NCBI RefSeq assembly: GCF_030056815.1
Contig: NZ_JASHKR010000020.1
Span: forward strand, 1 to 64,000
Direction of reading: 5' to 3'
Source: Rhodococcus sp. IEGM 1379
Lineage (GTDB): Bacteria > Actinomycetota > Actinomycetes > Mycobacteriales > Mycobacteriaceae
Length of the DNA: 64,000 nt
Part shown: piece by piece, positions 59,272 to 64,000 of the stretch
Numbering within the stretch: position 1 is the first letter of the stretch
How the letters are laid out: each line of letters begins with the position of its first letter
The notes under the pieces: generated by a model
Database searches by the model: none
What the model saw: only the letters and a program-made list of their open reading frames with translations
Told to the model about the DNA's origin: nothing
Position numbers and translations under genes: made by a program

Positions 59272-62007
59272 TCAGAAATTCATGCCGTCGATGGACGGCG
59301 CTCGGAAGGGATCGGAGACGGGGGCCGCACTGGGTGCACCACTGAAACCGCCGAGTGCCACGGAGTCCGGCGATACCGGAATCTCGTAGGAGTACTCGTC
59401 CACGGCGACTTTGCCCTCGCCGCCGAATTGGAGTTCCTCCCGGGCGAGCCCTTCACTGAACTGCGTAGTCACCGCGATCAAACCCAGTCCGAGCCGCGCT
59501 TGATCCGCACGGCCGCCGCGCACCGCTGCGCGACCACTGGTTGACGCGAGGTCCGTCAGCAACGTCCGATCGAAGAATCCACTCTCCGCGAACTCCCCCC
59601 GAACGCCGACGCCCGCCATGAAACCGTCGAGAGTCAGTATCCGAGACTGCCCTTCACCCCGAACCTCGACCGAGGACACCAACTCCGTGATCAACGAAGC
59701 CTTGGATCCGCCCAGCTCGGCCAGAGCGCGTTCCCACACCACATCGGCGCCGTCGAGTTCGATTTCACCGGCCGCCAACTTGGACGACCAGACATCGAGT
59801 GCAGAACCCGAACCCCAACCTTGCTTGGCGTACAGCAATTCTGGACTTTGCCGCACGTCCAGCCCCAGCGCCCCCAAGTGATCGCCGGCGCCGCGAGCCA
59901 GTTCGTCCCAAGGCGACGTCATCCAGCCCACGGTGAACAACTCACTGCGCAGTCGCTCGGCAACTTCGACGATCCGAACGGCCTCCGGACGTGCTGATCC
60001 GATGGCAGCTGAACGCGGAAGTCCCCAATTGATCTGGCGTGCCGAACCGGAACGCTTCGGCGCTTTCCCCAGCGGCTCGGCCAGGAATGCCCCGAGTGCA
60101 CCGCTCCACGAAACATGCTGGCGGTAGGCCGCGCTCAGTCGATCCAGATCACGCAAGGCAGTGCGAAGATTCGCCTGATCTGCTTCCAATTCGCCTGTGG
60201 CTCTACGTTGCCTGTTGATCATTTGAAACAGTTCTTGCTGACTTCGAGTGAACAAGATGAACAAGCTGGAGAACCAAATGATGATTGCCACAACGACGAT
60301 CAAGGCGCAGTGCCACCACACCAGAACGTCGCGATACGTCAAGTACCCCGCTACACCCATGATCACGATAGACAGGAATGTGATGATCTGAGCCCATCGC
60401 GCGAGACTGCGCTGACGCCCACGAATCCCCTCGGATTGGTCCTCGAATCCGGAGTGCGCGCGCAACTTCGTAAGAAGACTGCTGATTTCGCTTCGCGTCG
60501 AATGCATACCCTCGGCAAGGATCTGGCCGAATGCGAAACCGTACGAACGACGAATGGTCTGCCCCCAGGCGTCCACCGCACTGACGGTTCGACGCGCTTC
60601 CAAGCCCAGAACCTGATCTTGTTCGAGTTCACGCAACTGAGCGCGGAAATCCGAGATCGCCATGACATCATGTGCATCCAATCCGGATACGCCGGTGCTG
60701 GCCGCGATAATTCCCGGTACGTCGGTAAACCGTTGAGCCTTACCCGGAACGATGTCCCCGGCAATACGAATCACGGCCCGGTTGGCGCCGACCTGAACTG
60801 GCGGCAATCCCTGCGAACGCTCACCCGCGTCAGCCAAAGTGAGTGCACCCGCGGAGTAGTCGCTCCACAACCTCGACAAGTCGGCAGATGCTGCGTGATG
60901 TCGATTCTCGGTTCCGGGGTCCAAGGCCGTCATCATCTGACGTGACGCGTCACTGAACTCGGACCACTTCACCGAGCGCCCGTCCGGTCCCACTCCGTTG
61001 ACGACAATTGTGTACGCCGAGGAATCCGATCCGAAGACGGCCGAATTGACTGTCGCCGCAACAGCGCCCGAGACTCCCCGCGAGACGCGGTTGTAGAAGG
61101 CCATCGGAGCATTTCGCAGAGCGGAACCGATGAAACTGAAGAACATCACCAGCGCCCGCCACAGACCGATCGCCTGCGAACCCTCGTCCACCGGCCGCGG
61201 TACCCGCGACCCGACGAGCATGCCGCGATGCTTGGTCCACAGGTTCTGGGCCATTCTCCCCGTTGCCAGCGATACATCTTCGACGTAGACAACGCTGCCG
61301 CCGGCATCGAGCGGCAATGGAAGCGGACCACCGATGTCGAGAACTTGCTCCCGCAAATCGTGTTCCGCCCCGGACGTTTCGAGTCGCCGATAGAACGACC
61401 GCACCAACCGAATCGCGTCACCCGGGACTACGTGCAAGTCATCGAACGGCGCGTGCTGAGCATGAGCCCACAACCCTGCAATACCGGCAATGACCGGAGC
61501 GGCATTGCGTCCGATGACCACCGCATCCTTAGTGGCCTCGAGAGAGACGTGCCCCATGCCCGGGCCGTTGGAATCTTCCGGCGCGATCAACAGGTTGTGC
61601 CAACCGGCCAAAGCCGGCACGGCCGACGCCGGCACCCTCGCACCACCACGGGTCAGAATCATCCTGAGTCGAACCAACTGCGCACTACCGGAATTCGCGA
61701 CCAGCATATCCGCGATAGCCCGCTCGGAATCGACACGAACTGCCTGAGCACCCTCGATGAACGGCACCAGAACACAGAGCCGGACCCGAGTGACGCGCGT
61801 CGATGCCAACACGTTCTGGAGGGCAATCGTGGACGACTCTCCCCCCGCGACGGAGGTAGCGGTCACCCCCGCAGTACCCGCCATTGCGTCGTGCTCGTCG
61901 ATCCACAGGAATGGGTCGAGCAGTCCTGCCGCCGAAAGATCGGTCAGGACGTCACGCACACCGTCAGCCGGCCCATGGGCCGCGAGGAAAACCGTCAACA
62001 CACTCAT
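59272..62007 (-). CDS. Large membrane-anchored protein of the GTPase system
   Basis: The 911-residue protein has a Rossmann-like N-terminal part (MSVLTVFLAAHGPADGVRDVLTDL; LCVLVPF at 78-84) and a soluble middle region. Two adjacent membrane helices follow at about 538-557 and 563-586, then a coiled coil (about 588-640) and an alpha/beta C-terminal part of 250 residues. A hydrophobic stretch near 284-298 might touch the membrane. No named family was recognised. It starts one base after the stop of the upstream gene and ends 14 bases before the FN3-like gene. Confidence 0.8.
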   Translation of the reverse strand: MSVLTVFLAAHGPADGVRDVLTDLSAAGLLDPFLWIDEHDAMAGTAGVTATSVAGGESSTIALQNVLASTRVTRVRLCVLVPFIEGAQAVRVDSERAIADMLVANSGSAQLVRLRMILTRGGARVPASAVPALAGWHNLLIAPEDSNGPGMGHVSLEATKDAVVIGRNAAPVIAGIAGLWAHAQHAPFDDLHVVPGDAIRLVRSFYRRLETSGAEHDLREQVLDIGGPLPLPLDAGGSVVYVEDVSLATGRMAQNLWTKHRGMLVGSRVPRPVDEGSQAIGLWRALVMFFSFIGSALRNAPMAFYNRVSRGVSGAVAATVNSAVFGSDSSAYTIVVNGVGPDGRSVKWSEFSDASRQMMTALDPGTENRHHAASADLSRLWSDYSAGALTLADAGERSQGLPPVQVGANRAVIRIAGDIVPGKAQRFTDVPGIIAASTGVSGLDAHDVMAISDFRAQLRELEQDQVLGLEARRTVSAVDAWGQTIRRSYGFAFGQILAEGMHSTRSEISSLLTKLRAHSGFEDQSEGIRGRQRSLARWAQIITFLSIVIMGVAGYLTYRDVLVWWHCALIVVVAIIIWFSSLFILFTRSQQELFQMINRQRRATGELEADQANLRTALRDLDRLSAAYRQHVSWSGALGAFLAEPLGKAPKRSGSARQINWGLPRSAAIGSARPEAVRIVEVAERLRSELFTVGWMTSPWDELARGAGDHLGALGLDVRQSPELLYAKQGWGSGSALDVWSSKLAAGEIELDGADVVWERALAELGGSKASLITELVSSVEVRGEGQSRILTLDGFMAGVGVRGEFAESGFFDRTLLTDLASTSGRAAVRGGRADQARLGLGLIAVTTQFSEGLAREELQFGGEGKVAVDEYSYEIPVSPDSVALGGFSGAPSAAPVSDPFRAPSIDGMNF

Positions 62008-62008
62008 G

Positions 62009-64000
62009 TCAGAACTGTCCTAGGTCGGGAATCACGATGTCGTTGTCTCCGAAACCGGCCGAAGGCATTGTGGGGATACCGCTTTGCACCGGACGCATGG
62101 CTGCTTCCTCACATTCCTTGACCATTGTCGACAACTCGGCAGTCGCCCAGAAAACGTCGGGCGCGAGGTCACGGAAGATCGGGGTCTTGGACGCCTGACC
62201 TCTCGAGGTGATCAGGGAGAAGGTGCCGCCACCGGCCGCACCGTCCTGACCCGGAGCCATATAGTGGTGGCCGGCAAACGCATTCAACCGATCAAGCCAC
62301 TCGACGGCCTTGGCGCTGCGCTCCTTGGTCGTGGAAGCCCCGTCCGATTCCGGAACCGCCGACGGCCATCCGGTTTGGGTTTCCCCTGTACGCAGCCAGT
62401 CCGTCAACGCGGCCTTCGCCGAGATCTCGTTGATGCCGCGTGCCGGATCCTCCAGCGTCGCATCGTAAATCGAGCGCAAAGCCCGGTACGGATACATCGA
62501 GGACATGACCGGTTGCTGGTGCGACTGTGCCATCGCCAGGAGTACCGACTCGAGCACTGCCGGCAACCAGTCGTTGTTAGCGCCGAAGCGTGCCGGCGGA
62601 GTGAGCAGTGGGTTCGGGAAATCCAGCCACGCACTGTCCGCTGCCGACCAGACTCGCACCGGCTCGAGGAACGGCGGCGCCGGAATCCGGATGCGCCCCA
62701 GCACAAGTCCGAGGAACCAGCCGGCTGTCATCGCGCGACGCTCATTCTCGTGCATGGGCAACGACGCAGCCAGCGGCCTCGACCGACGCATCGACCAGAA
62801 CGCTTCCTGCTGCGACGGCGTCGAATCCGCCCACTGCTTCGCGGCCGGCTTGAGGACCGAATCGTAGGCTAGCGGTGAGTAGTTGGGATACGAGCCGAAG
62901 ATGTCGAGTCGCTTGAGTCCGCCCTCATCCGTCAGTACGCGTCCGAAGCCGTCACCGGTTTCACGATCGATCTTCGGGTTGTGACTGATGACCTGAGCCA
63001 GCAGGTCCGACACCGGAAGGTTGAGGAAAGGCACGGCCGAGAACTTGTACCGGTACGCGATCTGCTGACCCGGGTGCAGCGCTTCCATGGCCTGCTGGTT
63101 GACGCTCGCAAGCGGACGAGCGAGTGAGAGCGCCTCGCCGAACTTCGAAAGCAACAGCGAAGTGCGCTGCGACAGCTCGTATTCAGGGACTCCCGAGGCC
63201 ACGATGTAATCACGCAGCGTCACCTTGCAGAACCGGTCGAAGGACTCTCCGGTCCGCGAGACGTACGCCCGTGCACGGTCCAGCAATTCGGCGCCGCGCA
63301 GGTGAATGTCGTAACGAGCGGCCGACGGGATGAGCGCTTCGTTGGTGGACGGGTTGACCGGGAACGCCTTGGAGCGCCACGTTGCCGTCCGTTCGATCAA
63401 TGGCACAACCTGACCCGGTGCACGCGAACCGTCGGTGGTGGGCCACTGTCCGGTGACAACTCGCTGCGACGCGATCTGCACGGCCGTCTCGAATGGCGGC
63501 GGCACAGACGAATCCTCGGCAACCGCCATCGGCAGGTCACTGCGGTACTGCGAGAGGAACTCCGCCGACGGCGTCAGCATCACCTCGTTGTTAGCCTCGG
63601 CGAACCGCTGCGGAACACGCTCTGCCGCGTCGGAGGGCCAGGCTGCATACTGGTCCGTCTCGAGCCTCGCCAGTCCGACATCGATTGCCGGTGTCTTGCT
63701 CGCGATCCGCAGAACAGTCTGAGATTCGTTGAGAGCGGCCAACAACGGCGTCGTGATCTCCGGCACCAATGCGGCCGCGATATCGCGAACCTTGCCGGAC
63801 AGCGTCGAGTAGATCTGCCGGCTGACGTTGCCCTGGTACTCCGCGACAACGGAATCGATAACAGCGGCGCTCATCGGGATCGTCCCGTTGAGGCTGGCCA
63901 GCGTTGCCGTGACACCCGGCGTGGGTGCGGTGATGTCCGCCGGCGCCAGCTTTGCCAGGTCTTCGGCGGCCGGACGAATAATGTCACGCAGGTACGCCGC
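62009..64000 (-). CDS. C-terminal part of a large helical, possibly tubulin-like protein (partial)
   Basis: The frame ending at 62009 is open to the right edge, giving at least 663 residues. The ATG at 63874 is internal: 42 in-frame codons precede it up to base 64000 (AAYLRDIIRPAAEDLAKLAP...). The visible part is mostly helical (IYSTLSGKVRDIAAALVPEITTPLLAALNESQ ... DRARAYVSRTGESFDRFCKVTLRDYIVASG). It resembles the long C-terminal regions of bacterial tubulin-like (Tubulin_2) proteins encoded next to GAP1/vWA genes in actinobacteria; that is an inference, since the GTPase half would lie outside the window. Confidence 0.7.
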   Translation of the reverse strand, partial: AAYLRDIIRPAAEDLAKLAPADITAPTPGVTATLASLNGTIPMSAAVIDSVVAEYQGNVSRQIYSTLSGKVRDIAAALVPEITTPLLAALNESQTVLRIASKTPAIDVGLARLETDQYAAWPSDAAERVPQRFAEANNEVMLTPSAEFLSQYRSDLPMAVAEDSSVPPPFETAVQIASQRVVTGQWPTTDGSRAPGQVVPLIERTATWRSKAFPVNPSTNEALIPSAARYDIHLRGAELLDRARAYVSRTGESFDRFCKVTLRDYIVASGVPEYELSQRTSLLLSKFGEALSLARPLASVNQQAMEALHPGQQIAYRYKFSAVPFLNLPVSDLLAQVISHNPKIDRETGDGFGRVLTDEGGLKRLDIFGSYPNYSPLAYDSVLKPAAKQWADSTPSQQEAFWSMRRSRPLAASLPMHENERRAMTAGWFLGLVLGRIRIPAPPFLEPVRVWSAADSAWLDFPNPLLTPPARFGANNDWLPAVLESVLLAMAQSHQQPVMSSMYPYRALRSIYDATLEDPARGINEISAKAALTDWLRTGETQTGWPSAVPESDGASTTKERSAKAVEWLDRLNAFAGHHYMAPGQDGAAGGGTFSLITSRGQASKTPIFRDLAPDVFWATAELSTMVKECEEAAMRPVQSGIPTMPSAGFGDNDIVIPDLGQF

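Overview
The window (about 61% G+C, many GTG starts, tightly overlapping operons, many conserved actinobacterial families) looks like chromosomal DNA of a mycolic-acid actinomycete, most likely Rhodococcus of the erythropolis/qingshengii type. This rests on gene content only. No rRNA, tRNA, insertion sequence, prophage or CRISPR array was found.

Layout. 1-3760: tail of an unknown gene, a GNAT acetyltransferase, an MFS exporter and a type-B carboxylesterase. 3866-7281: a TPP riboswitch driving tenA-thiY-thiX-thiZ, a salvage operon for the thiamine pyrimidine. 7547-15408: a lectin/LysM protein, a Thr/Pro-rich secreted protein, a TY-Chap/YbjN-like protein, an exported acetamidase-like protein, a methyltransferase, valine dehydrogenase with a divergent Lrp regulator, and a type-II lumazine synthase. 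15465-21052: a response-regulator/thioredoxin-reductase fusion, a cNMP-domain histidine kinase and a UBP zinc finger, flanked on both sides by the same two-gene cassette (DUF3558 lipoprotein plus small ESX-like protein). 21208-24720: a butanediol-type dehydrogenase and a small toxin-antitoxin island (RHH protein, hipBA with three matching operator palindromes, an excisionase-type antitoxin without a toxin). 24717-28901: FadD with MarR, and a sodium:solute symporter with a tiny subunit. 29336-34783: a broken pRiA4b-ORF3 gene, an SNF2 helicase, a second YbjN-like protein with a Cys/Asp-rich tail, and an HNH nuclease. 35036-39295: an MBL hydrolase, an APC permease with a universal stress protein, and an apparently frameshifted zinc-ribbon gene. 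39354-45608: a peptide-type ABC importer leading into an AtsK/TauD dioxygenase, probably for sulfur scavenging, preceded by a 16-codon leader ORF with tandem Cys codons.

46251-64000 (minus strand, running off the right edge) is the most unusual part: at least eleven almost gapless genes encoding a large helical protein open at the edge (possibly tubulin-like), a 911-residue membrane protein, an FN3-like repeat protein, a GAP1-type GTPase-associated protein, a vWA protein, a zinc-ribbon TRAFAC GTPase, a GAP1-middle-like/TerD fusion, a small membrane protein, a DUF4407 membrane coiled-coil protein, an unknown protein and a YegI-like pseudokinase. This resembles the predicted GTPase-centred conflict systems (GAP1/vWA/TerD/kinase) of multicellular bacteria. 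To my knowledge such systems are known mainly from computational work.
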